DNA from: an uncultured Porphyromonadaceae bacterium
Lineage (GTDB): Bacteria > Bacteroidota > Bacteroidia > Bacteroidales > Muribaculaceae
Length of the DNA stretch: 40,247 nucleotides
Reading direction: 5' to 3'
NCBI GenBank assembly: GCA_902491625.1
Contig: CABUIO010000021.1
Location: 1-40,247 of the forward strand
Below are positions 8,026-16,759 of this stretch, in pieces. The notes under the pieces were generated by a model, which did not search any database, had not been told where the DNA came from, and was given only the letters and a program-made list of their open reading frames with translations. The translations under genes were made by a program, and so were the position numbers. Each line of letters opens with the position of its first letter. Positions within the stretch are counted from its first letter, which is position 1.

Positions 8026-10164
8026 ATGGTAAAAAAACTACTTCCTCTCGCGCTTCTCGCAGCGCCGGCGGTCTTTGCCTCTGCCGAAACGTTCGACACT
8101 TACATCCACATTGTGGACGAGGAGGCCCGAACTGCCATCATCACAGGCAACAATCACGGTGAGCTGTCCACCTCAAAACTCTATCTCCCCATCCAGATCG
8201 CATGGGGCAACAGCGGCTTCTACGACATCATCGGTTTCCAGCCGGGCGCCCTCGACAATATCAAGGGTGCGAAAGAGATCGTAATCCCCGAAACCTACAC
8301 GCAGCTCGGCAACGTCACCGCCACGTCGCAGGACGTCACGAAGATGCCCGGCAACGGCGCCGGAATGTTCGCCGGGTGTCCCGATCTGGAGAAAATCACT
8401 TTCTCGGCCACATCGTCGGTGGCACGCCAGACCGGCGCCGGAATCATCACTTCGCTCGACGGCAAGGATATCTATTTCATTCCCCCGAAGATAAAGCTCC
8501 CCTCCACGACGCTCACGATGTCGCAGACAGGCGTGCGCATAGGCGCCGGAGCCTTCGACAGCAACGCCTCGATCGCGAAAATCGTCTTTCCGCACGCTCT
8601 GGAGTATGTGGCTCCCAACGCCGGATTCCACACCATGGCGCAGATCGGCGAGTATGTGCTCGACCCCACCGACACACCCTACCGCATCTACAATTCGGCG
8701 CTTATCAACCATAAAGAGGGCATCCTCGTGTCGCTCCCACGCTGCTGGATGGACGCCACAAAATACACCGTAGACATGACAAAGACACCTAAAATCGGTG
8801 ACTATGCCTTTGCCAACAACATGTTTGTGATCTCATACACCCTTCCGGCCGGAATCACGCAGATCGGCGATTATGCTTTCGCCGGATCGTGCATCTCCTC
8901 TGCCGAAATACTCCCTTACGTGAACCTCGACGTGAAAGGAAAGGGTGCCTTCATGAACTGCGGAAGGCTCACATCGCTCACATTCTACAAGGAGAAACTG
9001 GAGATTCCCGAGGATTTTGCCCGCGGCAGCGATATTCTCTCCGAGGTAGTCTTCAAAAACGGCCGGCCGGCCGGAATCGGCGCCCGCGCATTCAAGGACT
9101 GCCGCACGCTCTCGAAATTTCCCATCGCGGCCGACATCCAGTTCCGCGGCGACAGCATCTTCTCCAACACCGGATTCACCGAGATCGATTATGAGGTCTG
9201 CCTCTGGAAGTCGCAGGATATAGTGACCAAAGGTCTTTTCGCAGGGTGCAAGGATCTGAAGAAAATCGACATGTCGAAGGTGAGCTTCTTCCATTTCAAT
9301 GACCGGATGCAGTTCTATGAGGGTTACGCTTCCGACTGCCCGAAGCTTGAGGAGGTGGCGTTTCCCAACTTCATCAATCTCCATGCAGGCTCGTTCACCG
9401 GCGACAACGCGCTCGACAAGATCCAGCTGGCGGACTTCACCCACGAGGCCGACGACATATTCACATACACCGGCGACAAGAAATACAATCCCGACATCTA
9501 TCTGCGTGTACCCCATAGCCACGAGACATGCTGGAGCGACATGGACGATCTGCTCTGCTTCACCAAAGGCGCGGAAGGAACAGCCAACCTATATTGCGGT
9601 GGCTTCCGCAACACGTTCGGGACACATGACGTCTTTTTCCATATCGACACATACGTACCCGGCTTCACTAAAGCCAACTACCCGCAATGGTGCGAGCCTC
9701 GGGAGATGTTCACCCTTCACGCCACAGGCGACGCCGACGGAATGAGGATAGAGTGCCACCCACTGCTGAATAACGTGCTCATGACAGAGGTCAATTTCGA
9801 CAAGCTCGACAATGTGGCGTTCGATGCCGAGGGTGTGGCGGAAACCGACGTAGACATGGCCGATGTGGACTGTTTCACGGTGTATTATACTATTGACGGC
9901 GTAAGAATGTGGACAAGGTATCCGGCGTTTGTGCTCAACCAGACCGTATATGTCGACAAGATCGGGACCGAGGACGGCGTGTGTGTAAAGGATGGACAGC
10001 TCCTTCTCCCCGGAGGCGGCAGCTTCGCCATCTACGCGGCTTCGGGCATCAGGATGGCCGCAGGCTCGGGCGAAAGCTACGACCTCACCTCGCTCGCTCA
10101 GGGCATCTACGTGGCTACGGGCGTTTGCGACAGCAAGCCTTTCAGCGTCAAGTTCGCACGATAA
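8026..10164 (+). CDS. BspA-like leucine-rich repeat surface protein
   Basis: This 712-residue protein begins with a signal peptide (MVKKLLPLALLAAPAVFASA). Its core is made of BspA-type (LRR_5) repeats of 22-25 residues with the pattern IGxxAFxxCxxLxxIxxP: for example IGDYAFANNMFVISYTLP, ITQIGDYAFAGSCISS, IGARAFKDCRTLSKF, GLFAGCKDLKKIDM. In family members these repeats bind host proteins or other bacteria. The last 80 residues (SFAIYAASGIRMAAG, YDLTSLAQGIYVATG, FSVKFAR) look like a C-terminal secretion or sorting domain of the type IX kind, inferred from pattern only. It stands alone, convergent with the C10 peptidase operon, and ends at a hairpin at 10197-10234. Confidence 0.85.
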   Translation: MVKKLLPLALLAAPAVFASAETFDTYIHIVDEEARTAIITGNNHGELSTSKLYLPIQIAWGNSGFYDIIGFQPGALDNIKGAKEIVIPETYTQLGNVTATSQDVTKMPGNGAGMFAGCPDLEKITFSATSSVARQTGAGIITSLDGKDIYFIPPKIKLPSTTLTMSQTGVRIGAGAFDSNASIAKIVFPHALEYVAPNAGFHTMAQIGEYVLDPTDTPYRIYNSALINHKEGILVSLPRCWMDATKYTVDMTKTPKIGDYAFANNMFVISYTLPAGITQIGDYAFAGSCISSAEILPYVNLDVKGKGAFMNCGRLTSLTFYKEKLEIPEDFARGSDILSEVVFKNGRPAGIGARAFKDCRTLSKFPIAADIQFRGDSIFSNTGFTEIDYEVCLWKSQDIVTKGLFAGCKDLKKIDMSKVSFFHFNDRMQFYEGYASDCPKLEEVAFPNFINLHAGSFTGDNALDKIQLADFTHEADDIFTYTGDKKYNPDIYLRVPHSHETCWSDMDDLLCFTKGAEGTANLYCGGFRNTFGTHDVFFHIDTYVPGFTKANYPQWCEPREMFTLHATGDADGMRIECHPLLNNVLMTEVNFDKLDNVAFDAEGVAETDVDMADVDCFTVYYTIDGVRMWTRYPAFVLNQTVYVDKIGTEDGVCVKDGQLLLPGGGSFAIYAASGIRMAAGSGESYDLTSLAQGIYVATGVCDSKPFSVKFAR

Positions 10165-10196
10165 CAGAATCTAATCCGACTACATATACAAGTGAG

Positions 10197-10234
10197 ACCG
10201 CCGGAGTCGCGAAGCAATTCGTGGCGCCGGCGGT
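10197..10234 (+). terminator. Hairpin downstream of the BspA-like gene
   Basis: An 8-bp stem accgccgg/ccggcggt (10197-10204, 10227-10234) encloses a smaller cgaa/ttcg hairpin and is followed by tgatttt. It lies 33 nt after the stop codon, where a plus-strand terminator is expected. The T tract is short. Confidence 0.5.
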
Positions 10235-10503
10235 TGATTTTCCGAACAAGGGGGAACAATGAAGAACAATCAAACCATCATCATCCATTTCGGCTAACCA
10301 TGGGGAACCATCTTTATTGAGTGGAAGCTGCGACAAAAGCGCGGAGCGCCGGAGCCATGATTAACCCACGGTGGAGCGCAGCGAAACCGTGGGAAGGAAT
10401 CTCTCACGGAAAGAGCTGCGGAGCTGCGGGTCAATGGTCTGTTTGATAATATTTTACCATTGATACGCCGCTCCGCGACTGATTTCCTGAGAAGATGTTA
10501 TGA
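10226..10503. repeat. Copy 1 of a ~250-280-bp direct repeat flanking the C10 peptidase cassette
   Basis: Nearly the whole stretch from ttgatttt...cgaacaagg to ttatga matches 12533-12808. Shared blocks include gaacaatgaagaacaat, atttcggctaaccatgggga, aagctgcgacaaaagcgcgg, atctctcacggaaagagctg and gtctgtttgataatatttta. Copy 1 has an extra gctgcgga duplication. It ends 2-3 nt before the stop codon of the lipoprotein gene. The hairpin at 10365-10393 has stem cccacggt/accgtggg and loop ggagcgcagcgaa. It may serve as a terminator for the lipoprotein gene. Confidence 0.85.
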
Positions 10504-10505
10504 AT

Positions 10506-11084
10506 TCAGAATCCTAAATCGGCAGGATCAAATCCCGATGGTCTGTAAGTTTGGAACAAGGCTTCCATATCAGGATTCTCATCCTCTACAAGCGTATAAT
10601 ATCGCCAGACACTTTCATCAAAACCGAGTTCCGGATTCGATTCATCAATCCAATTTCCACCGTCAGATTTTAAATATAAGTCTCCATCATTAAGGGAAAT
10701 TAATTGAATATCGCTTCCTAATGGCTTTTCCGGATGTTGGGTAAACCACCCTGTGGAGATATTATAAGGTATTTTATGATAGTGAGCCGAGCGGCTTGAA
10801 GATGCAAAATAAATATATCCTTCGGGGAGAAAATAAAAAGCTGACGCTCCCTCAAAGCCAATCCATTTTTTCATAGGTGGTAATTCATTCCCTTTTGCGT
10901 CTTTCCAATCTTTCGACGTGGTGCGCCATAAACGATTAGTAACTTTTGTTTCGTATTCCTCTTTAGAGAGCAAATCTTTTTGCTGGGAATCATTGATTAC
11001 TGGCTCATCTTTCTTATCATCACTGCATCCTGCGAGAAAGACACAGAAGCACATTATCAATGCGTATTTTAATCCTTTTTTCAT
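10506..11084 (-). CDS. Small lipoprotein beside C10 peptidase, candidate inhibitor or partner
   Basis: This 192-residue protein begins MKKGLKYALIMCFCVFLAGC: a lipoprotein signal with the modified Cys at residue 20, then an acidic linker (SDDKKDEP). The remainder (about 45-190) is mostly beta-type, with NRLWRTTSKDWKDAKGNELP and a repeated interest in aromatic residues; I recognise no family. It begins 12 nt after the C10 peptidase gene, so the two are one transcript. C10 peptidase genes of streptococci and Bacteroides are often paired with small inhibitor genes, so an inhibitor or surface partner role is a reasonable inference, not shown by sequence. Like the peptidase gene it is AT-rich compared with its neighbours. 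Confidence 0.85.
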   Translation of the reverse strand: MKKGLKYALIMCFCVFLAGCSDDKKDEPVINDSQQKDLLSKEEYETKVTNRLWRTTSKDWKDAKGNELPPMKKWIGFEGASAFYFLPEGYIYFASSSRSAHYHKIPYNISTGWFTQHPEKPLGSDIQLISLNDGDLYLKSDGGNWIDESNPELGFDESVWRYYTLVEDENPDMEALFQTYRPSGFDPADLGF

Positions 11085-11096
11085 AACATAATATTT

Positions 11097-12308
11097 TTAG
11101 TTTCTGATTTTAAATCCTGTCCAAAAGTAGAAATCGGATGTGTAATTAGGTTTGGGATTATCGTTATAAGGAAACTCCACATCTTCGGGATTGCTCAGGT
11201 CGAAACCATTACGGAAATAGTAGTATCCATTCCCTGCTCCACCCCAGCCCCATACACAATGAAACATGGGCACACTGTCATCAAATTTAAACTGGTCAAG
11301 ATAAGTGATGTAACCGTCTACAGTCCAAAGATGTTTCTCTGTCCTTCCTTTATCATAACCAACCATAGCTATTGGACCGGCTTTCAATGCTTTTACAGCT
11401 TCTTTAATATCGAAAGCTGAACCTAAATAGCCAACATGCTCATATCCCATATTATAAAGCGTCCTATCAATACAATCAGTATAGGCGCCACTTCCTCCAG
11501 GACGATAATTCATTTTTAGATTCTCTTCATTGCCAAGATCTCGCAATAAATGAGCTAATGATTCCGAGCTGTGCGAGCTAATTATTTCATTCCAATCATA
11601 TACATGATCCTTATAACCTGAAGGATAACGATAAAAGGACATAATCTGACCCACACCTATTGCCACGCAGCCTACTGGGCATATCTCACCACTCTCATTA
11701 AGACAGAATCGGTTCAATGGATCTCCCTGATGCCAAGTCGAAACGCTAAAGCTGAACCAAGGATCTACTTTCTCAACAATAGGCATTTCCACATCCGTAG
11801 GAGGATTGTAGATAATAGTATCAACCGGGAAAATATCTGTCCCTCTTGCAGTACATAAAATATCATTCTCCATACACCTGAAGAAATCCGCAAGACCTTT
11901 ATTGAACACTGTGTCCTCAATGTTACAGTTTCCATCGGCAGAAACAGCGTAAATGGGAACAGTCCTGTTGTCAGCCGATACGATAGCAAAACCATCTTCA
12001 TTTGCGTAGTTAATGACATAATAAAGAGTATCGGCCATTGATCCATCTGAGCTTCGCGTCTTTGCGGTAGATCTGATGCACTCAATATCCAAAACAATAC
12101 GATTTTTGTACCCTGAACGTGTCAAGCCTTGACTTTTATCAAGACTTTCAAGCATTTTTCCCGCTCTTTGCAGAGCCAGAGGCACAGTAACATGGTTTCC
12201 ACGCGATTCTAATGGTGAAATTTCCTTAGGAGTCAATGGCTCCTCTGATGTACATGCCACTAAAAACAATGCGAAAGCTGCGCACAACAGTAGATAAATT
12301 CTTCTCAT
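11097..12308 (-). CDS. C10 family (streptopain-like) cysteine peptidase lipoprotein
   Basis: This 403-residue protein has a lipoprotein signal (FALFLVAC, Cys 19). Residues about 35-150 form the propeptide typical of the family (DTLYYVINYANEDGFAIVSA, DNRTVPIYAVS). The catalytic domain has the nucleophile in CPVGCVAIGVGQIMSFYRYP (Cys 214), the catalytic His in KHLWTVDGY (His 326), and the WGWGG...GYYYF block near 353, as in SpeB and interpain. It should be an exported, membrane-anchored endopeptidase matured by removal of the propeptide. The gene is AT-rich against GC-rich neighbours and lies, with the small lipoprotein gene, between two direct repeats, which suggests acquisition as a cassette. 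I found no convincing TAnnTTTG promoter upstream. Confidence 0.93.
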   Translation of the reverse strand: MRRIYLLLCAAFALFLVACTSEEPLTPKEISPLESRGNHVTVPLALQRAGKMLESLDKSQGLTRSGYKNRIVLDIECIRSTAKTRSSDGSMADTLYYVINYANEDGFAIVSADNRTVPIYAVSADGNCNIEDTVFNKGLADFFRCMENDILCTARGTDIFPVDTIIYNPPTDVEMPIVEKVDPWFSFSVSTWHQGDPLNRFCLNESGEICPVGCVAIGVGQIMSFYRYPSGYKDHVYDWNEIISSHSSESLAHLLRDLGNEENLKMNYRPGGSGAYTDCIDRTLYNMGYEHVGYLGSAFDIKEAVKALKAGPIAMVGYDKGRTEKHLWTVDGYITYLDQFKFDDSVPMFHCVWGWGGAGNGYYYFRNGFDLSNPEDVEFPYNDNPKPNYTSDFYFWTGFKIRN

Positions 12309-12532
12309 ATTTTAGAAAACTTTGGTTAATTGCCTGCAATTTAAAAATTAAATTCAATTAACACAATAGTTACACAATCAAAAAATTAAAAATTTAACAT
12401 TTTCAACATAATATTTTAACATTCAGGCGTATGTAACGAGTAATATTAACCTTTCCCTGACATAAGAGTCTGAAACGCAGCTTCATCCTTCACACACTCG
12501 TGGAAAATGCCGGCGGATGTAGAGGGGAACCG
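12309..12532. other. AT-rich gap upstream of the C10 peptidase gene
   Basis: About 220 bp with no gene. It is very AT-rich and probably holds the promoter of the peptidase operon, but no box matching the Bacteroidetes consensus is clear. Confidence 0.5.
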
Positions 12533-12808
12533 CGTCGGCGATTGATTTTTCGAACAAGGGGAACAATGAAGAACAATTTTTTCAAACCATCATTAACCAT
12601 TTCGGCTAACCATGGGGAACCATCTTTTTTGAGTGAAGCTGCGACAAAAGCGCGGAGCGCTGGAGCCATGATTAACCCACGGTTTCGCTGCGCTCCACCG
12701 TGAGAAGGAATCTCTCACGGAAAGAGCTGCGGGTCAATGGTCTGTTTGATAATATTTTACCATTGATACGTCGCTCCGCGACTTTTCCCTCAGAGAGCTC
12801 TTATGAGG
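12533..12808. repeat. Copy 2 of the direct repeat flanking the C10 peptidase cassette
   Basis: Matches 10226-10503 in the same orientation. Its hairpin at 12677-12704 keeps the same stem (cccacggt...accgtg), but the 13-bp loop ttcgctgcgctcc is the exact reverse complement of the loop in copy 1. The copy lies between the C10 operon and the end of the DUF2723 gene (stop at 12850), where it could also act as that gene's terminator. Confidence 0.85.
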
Positions 12809-12849
12809 CTGTTCTCGCGTCAGCCCGGCGCACCATCGAATCAGCTTTT

Positions 12850-15800
12850 TCAATTATTTGTGAGGGAGTCGAGGAGATGGCGCAGGCGCGGTTCCTCTTC
12901 GACCCATGCACGGTGCGGCAGACTGATGAACTGACGCCATTGTTCGGGGAGTGCGTCGCTGTAGCGTCGCCATTGCTGCGCTTTGGCATGCTGCCGGCGC
13001 AGGAGTGCGAGTGCCTTGCGGCGCATGGCGGCAGGATCGGCGGCGGCGTGTGAGGAACGCCACATTGCCAGCGCTATCTCCGTGCCTTCGTCGGTGTAGG
13101 TGCTGTCGGGGAGTATGTAGGCCTGATATTCTACCGCTGATGGAGGCATTGATCGTTCCAGTATCGCGAGGAGTGCTATCGCTTTGGAGGCCGAGGCACT
13201 GTCGGCGCTCAGATGCGTGGCGTGGCGGATGACGGAGCGGCGCATCAGCGACATGCGCTCGGCGGCCGTGGGGTCGTAGTATGGTGGCCGCGCAAGGTCA
13301 GCGCAGCCGTAGCGGTAGACGGTCGCGGCATCGCGGAGCACCTTCTCTGAGGCCGGACGTGTGTATCCCGGCGCGAGACGCATCACGGGGCCTTCTGGAC
13401 GCATATGCTCCATCAGCTGGCCGTTGAAGGCGCCGTCGCCGTCGGATTCGATCCAGTAGAGAGGAGGCTGCGGCGGAGAGGTCGCGGCGGCCGTGGAGAT
13501 GATGTCGAGCATCACGAGAAGATCCTGACGGATGATTCCGCCGGGAGTGTTGCAGCGCCGAAGGTTGATGCGCACGGTGTCGGTGCCGAAGGGGATGTAG
13601 ACCCTTGACGTTGACAGACGCGGGAATGCGGCGGAAGACTGTGTGGCGTAGAATTCGCGGAGAACCTCGGCGGCGTCGCGCCATGTGGAGTCCTTGGGAA
13701 GGGAGGCGTAGGCGTAACGTCCCATACGGAGATGGCTCTGAGGCATCGCCATGCGCACCGGCGCGGCATCCCAAGCGCGGAGGCTGAGTGCAACGGCATA
13801 GCCGGGATCGGAAAGATAGGTAAGGCTGACAACTCTGACGTCGCGGCGCACCTCCTCGGTGGCCTGCATGTACCAGAGCGGGAAGGTGGAGTTGTCGCCT
13901 CCGACGAAAATTATGGCATTCTCCGGAAGCGGCGCGAGGGTGTTGAAGGCGATGTCGGTCGTGGCAGTGCGACGGGAGCGGTCGTGGTCGTCGAAGGTCT
14001 GCGAGAGCATCTGCAAGGGGACGACGGATGCCACGGCCACAGCGATCCATGCGGCGGCGAGACTCCGTTTCTCTTTCTCTCCCGCGAATCGCCGCACGAG
14101 CGAGTATAGCGGCTTGACGCCGAGTCCGATCCATAGGCAGAAGGCGAGGTAGGAGCCGAGGAAGGCATAGTCGCGGTCGCGTGCCTGAGTGGGCGCCTGA
14201 TTGAGATAGAGAACGATGGCTATTCCGGTGAAGAAGAAAAGCGCTCCGACGGCGGCGGCACAGTGGCGGTCGCGTCGTCCACCGTTCATCTGCCGGAACA
14301 TGCCGGCAAATCCGAGCAGAAGCGGCAGACACCAGTAGAGGTTACGCCCCTTGTTGTCGCGTCCGGCCTCAGGAGGCATCAGCGAAGCCGGACCTGTCCA
14401 ATGCGCGTCGATAGCCTCTATGCCTGTGACCGGAAGCCCGCAGTCAGGCTCGCCGTGGCCTGTAAAATCATTCTGACGTCCCATGAAGTTCCAGAGGAAA
14501 TAGCGCATATACATGAATCCGACCTGATAACCGCTGAAGTAGAGGAGATTGTGGAGATACGTCGGACGATAGAGCGTGTCTGCCTTCAGTTCGGGATGTT
14601 CCACACGACGTCCGAGTGAATCGACGGCGAGTGTGGGCGACGGGACGCGCACCATATCCTCGCGCGACATGCCCGTCCAGTTGTAATAGCCGGAAACGTC
14701 GTCGGGACTGTCGCTGTGCATTCGCGGGAACCACATCATCATCTCCGGCACTTTGGCGGAGGTGAAGGTGTATTCGTCCATAATGTAGAAATCGTCGTTG
14801 CGGCGCGAGTCGGCGGCAGCCTGCATGGAGTCGGCGGAGGTGGCGAATCCGTTGCGCAGGACGGCCTTGTCGCCGTGGCGTGCGGCGACATAGTGCGGCG
14901 TCGGAGCCTCGTTGCGGAAACGATGATAATGTTTCTTGCCTCGGGCGTCGGTTTCCTCGACTCGGAGGCGAGGTGCACCGAAGGCATAACCCCGAAGCAG
15001 CGGCGACGAACCATACTGTTCGCGGGCGTAATAGCTGCCGAAAGTGAAGATATTGCCGGGAGCCCCGGTATTGACGGGAGGCTCGGCAGCGCCGCGTATG
15101 ACGATGAGGGCATAGCAGGAGAATCCGGTGAAAAGCATGGCGCTCGACCACAGTGCAAGGCGCAGGATGCGCAGGGTCTTTCCATCGCGGCGCACCGTGG
15201 ATAAGACTATGCTTCCGCCCCAGAGCACGGCGGCGACGATGATCCATGCGGCAAGGAGGCCGGAGTTATAGGGAAGGTGCATGCGGTTGACTGTCCAGAG
15301 TTCCAGCGACTTGGCGAAGCGTATGAAGCCGGGCACAAGCAGGAAGAGCACCAAGGCCACGGCGGCGCATCCGGCTCCGAGTGCCAGCCACGATTTCCAT
15401 GCTCGCGGACGGCGTGCGACGCGATGCCACACGATCAGCGCGACGGCCGGGAGAACGAGAAGATTGAGCTCGTGGACACCCATGCCGACACCTGTGAGGT
15501 ATGCTATGAGGATAAGCCAGCGGTCGGCGTGGGGAGTGCCGTATTCGGCGAATGCCCAGCGGAGGGCGAGCCAAAACGTCAGAGCCGTCATGAAGATGCT
15601 GAACGCGTAGACCTCCGCCTCGACAGCCGAGAACCAGAAGGAATCGGACCAGCAGAGCGCGAGCGCACCGACCGCACCGGCGCCGATAGTGGTCACGGCG
15701 CGGGAAGATGCCATGCCTCCTCGGCTTATCAGTTCGCGGCGCGAACCGTAGCGTCCGTAGAGGAGCATGACAACCGCCGTACGGTAGACAAGCATCACGG

Positions 15801-16089
15801 CGAGAGCGCTGAACAGGCCGCTCAGGGCATTAGCCATCAGAGCCTTATAGGATGCCGCGGGAGCGAAGTTCATGGCGAGGCGCGTGGCGAGCATCCACAT
15901 CGGATTGCCGGGCGAATGGCCGATCTGGAGCTTGTCGGCCACAGCGATATATTCCGGACAGTCCCAGTAGCTCGCCGTAGGTTCGAGCGTGAGCCAGTAA
16001 GTGAGCAGCGCCACCATAAAGACGCACCATGCCGCCACGTTGTCGTAGCGGCGGAAACGCCTGTATGTCAGCTCTACAGCTCCCGGCAT
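12850..16089 (-). CDS. DUF2723 family multi-pass membrane protein (GT-C-like), shorter paralogue
   Basis: This 1079-residue protein begins with the DUF2723 signature: a first membrane helix, then TYWLTLEPTASYWDCPEYI and LQIGHSPGNPMWML. In GT-C glycosyltransferases an acidic pair in the first external loop is catalytic, and the D/E of WDCPEY fits that place. At least ten hydrophobic segments follow up to about residue 680, including the AIVLYLNQAPTQARDRDYAFLGS block, then a soluble domain with INTLAPLPENAIIFVGGDNSTFPLWY. The gene begins 4 nt after cdd and is probably co-transcribed. The second copy at 28561-32616 has a longer C-terminus. Likely a surface glycosylation enzyme, by inference from fold and family. 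Confidence 0.9.
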   Translation of the reverse strand: MPGAVELTYRRFRRYDNVAAWCVFMVALLTYWLTLEPTASYWDCPEYIAVADKLQIGHSPGNPMWMLATRLAMNFAPAASYKALMANALSGLFSALAVMLVYRTAVVMLLYGRYGSRRELISRGGMASSRAVTTIGAGAVGALALCWSDSFWFSAVEAEVYAFSIFMTALTFWLALRWAFAEYGTPHADRWLILIAYLTGVGMGVHELNLLVLPAVALIVWHRVARRPRAWKSWLALGAGCAAVALVLFLLVPGFIRFAKSLELWTVNRMHLPYNSGLLAAWIIVAAVLWGGSIVLSTVRRDGKTLRILRLALWSSAMLFTGFSCYALIVIRGAAEPPVNTGAPGNIFTFGSYYAREQYGSSPLLRGYAFGAPRLRVEETDARGKKHYHRFRNEAPTPHYVAARHGDKAVLRNGFATSADSMQAAADSRRNDDFYIMDEYTFTSAKVPEMMMWFPRMHSDSPDDVSGYYNWTGMSREDMVRVPSPTLAVDSLGRRVEHPELKADTLYRPTYLHNLLYFSGYQVGFMYMRYFLWNFMGRQNDFTGHGEPDCGLPVTGIEAIDAHWTGPASLMPPEAGRDNKGRNLYWCLPLLLGFAGMFRQMNGGRRDRHCAAAVGALFFFTGIAIVLYLNQAPTQARDRDYAFLGSYLAFCLWIGLGVKPLYSLVRRFAGEKEKRSLAAAWIAVAVASVVPLQMLSQTFDDHDRSRRTATTDIAFNTLAPLPENAIIFVGGDNSTFPLWYMQATEEVRRDVRVVSLTYLSDPGYAVALSLRAWDAAPVRMAMPQSHLRMGRYAYASLPKDSTWRDAAEVLREFYATQSSAAFPRLSTSRVYIPFGTDTVRINLRRCNTPGGIIRQDLLVMLDIISTAAATSPPQPPLYWIESDGDGAFNGQLMEHMRPEGPVMRLAPGYTRPASEKVLRDAATVYRYGCADLARPPYYDPTAAERMSLMRRSVIRHATHLSADSASASKAIALLAILERSMPPSAVEYQAYILPDSTYTDEGTEIALAMWRSSHAAADPAAMRRKALALLRRQHAKAQQWRRYSDALPEQWRQFISLPHRAWVEEEPRLRHLLDSLTNN

Positions 16090-16093
16090 ACGC

Positions 16094-16564
16094 TTAGAAC
16101 TCCGTAAAACTTAGCGGCAGCAGCGAACCGACCGAAGGAAGACGGTAGATCTTGTCGGAGCCATAGAGAATTACCTCCATGTCGCCATACAGATGCTCGT
16201 ATTCGAGTAGCGCCTGACGGCAGGCACCGCACGGCGAGATCGGAAGTGCCTGAAAAGCTCCGTCGGCCGTGCGTGCGGCAATCGCGATCTTGCGCATCGC
16301 AACGCCCGGATGGCTGGCGGCGGCATAGAAGAGCGCCGAACGCTCCGCACACGTGCCCGAGGAGAATGCCGCGTTCTCCTGATTGGCACCGGTCACGACC
16401 GTGCCGTCGGCGAGAAGGATAGCCGCGCCCACATGAAAATTGCTGTAAGGCGCATAGCTGCCATCGGTGGCACGGCGGGCGGCATCCACAAGCGCGCGGT
16501 CGGCGGCGTCGAGTTCGTCGTAAGCACACACCTGTACCGGAATCGTAATCTGCATCTCTTTCAT
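16094..16564 (-). CDS. cdd: Cytidine deaminase
   Basis: This 156-residue zinc enzyme converts cytidine or deoxycytidine to uridine in pyrimidine salvage. The zinc site is visible as TCAERSAL, with Glu as proton shuttle, and SPCGACRQ, with two Cys ligands. YAPYSNFHVGAA is the nucleoside-binding block. The length fits the homotetrameric type. The ATG at 16564 (MKEMQITIPV) is chosen; a TTG 72 nt upstream overlaps the -7 box and cannot be the start. It leads a two-gene unit with the DUF2723 gene; no functional link between them is evident. Confidence 0.93.
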   Translation of the reverse strand: MKEMQITIPVQVCAYDELDAADRALVDAARRATDGSYAPYSNFHVGAAILLADGTVVTGANQENAAFSSGTCAERSALFYAAASHPGVAMRKIAIAARTADGAFQALPISPCGACRQALLEYEHLYGDMEVILYGSDKIYRLPSVGSLLPLSFTEF

Positions 16565-16633
16565 ATCATAGTCTCGGTTATGTTGGACAGAGGGAAAAAC
16601 CATTTCATTGCGATGTAGTTTCCCAATCAAAAG

Positions 16634-16664
16634 CAAATGTAGCTAAAAACGCCCGAACCGCAAA
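16634..16664 (-). promoter_or_regulatory. cdd promoter
   Basis: On the minus strand TTTG (16661-16664), then 19 bases, then TACATTTG (16634-16641) match the Bacteroidetes consensus exactly. The expected leader is about 60 nt. Most of this promoter lies in the 39-bp direct repeat that bounds the toxin cassette; the TTTG of the -7 box is just outside it. Confidence 0.75.
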
Positions 16665-16676
16665 ACTCCGCCACCT
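16638..16676. repeat. 39-bp direct repeat, left copy, bounding the Doc cassette
   Basis: Matches 18425-18463 at 37 of 39 positions: 29 identical bases starting tgtagctaaaaacgcccgaa, two mismatches (tc versus cg), then cgccacct. It overlaps the cdd promoter. It is longer than a transposon target duplication and looks more like an attachment-site core. Confidence 0.85.
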
Positions 16677-16759
16677 CATCCCGATAGCTCCATCCTCGAT
16701 AAAAGACTAAACATCAACCAAAAAACGTACAACACCTTTGTCTGTTTCGCAAATATATT

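Noticed and set aside
12500..13053. Two overlapping plus-strand ORFs at the end of the DUF2723 gene
   Set aside because: They lie in the direct repeat and antisense to DUF2723; no recognisable protein features.
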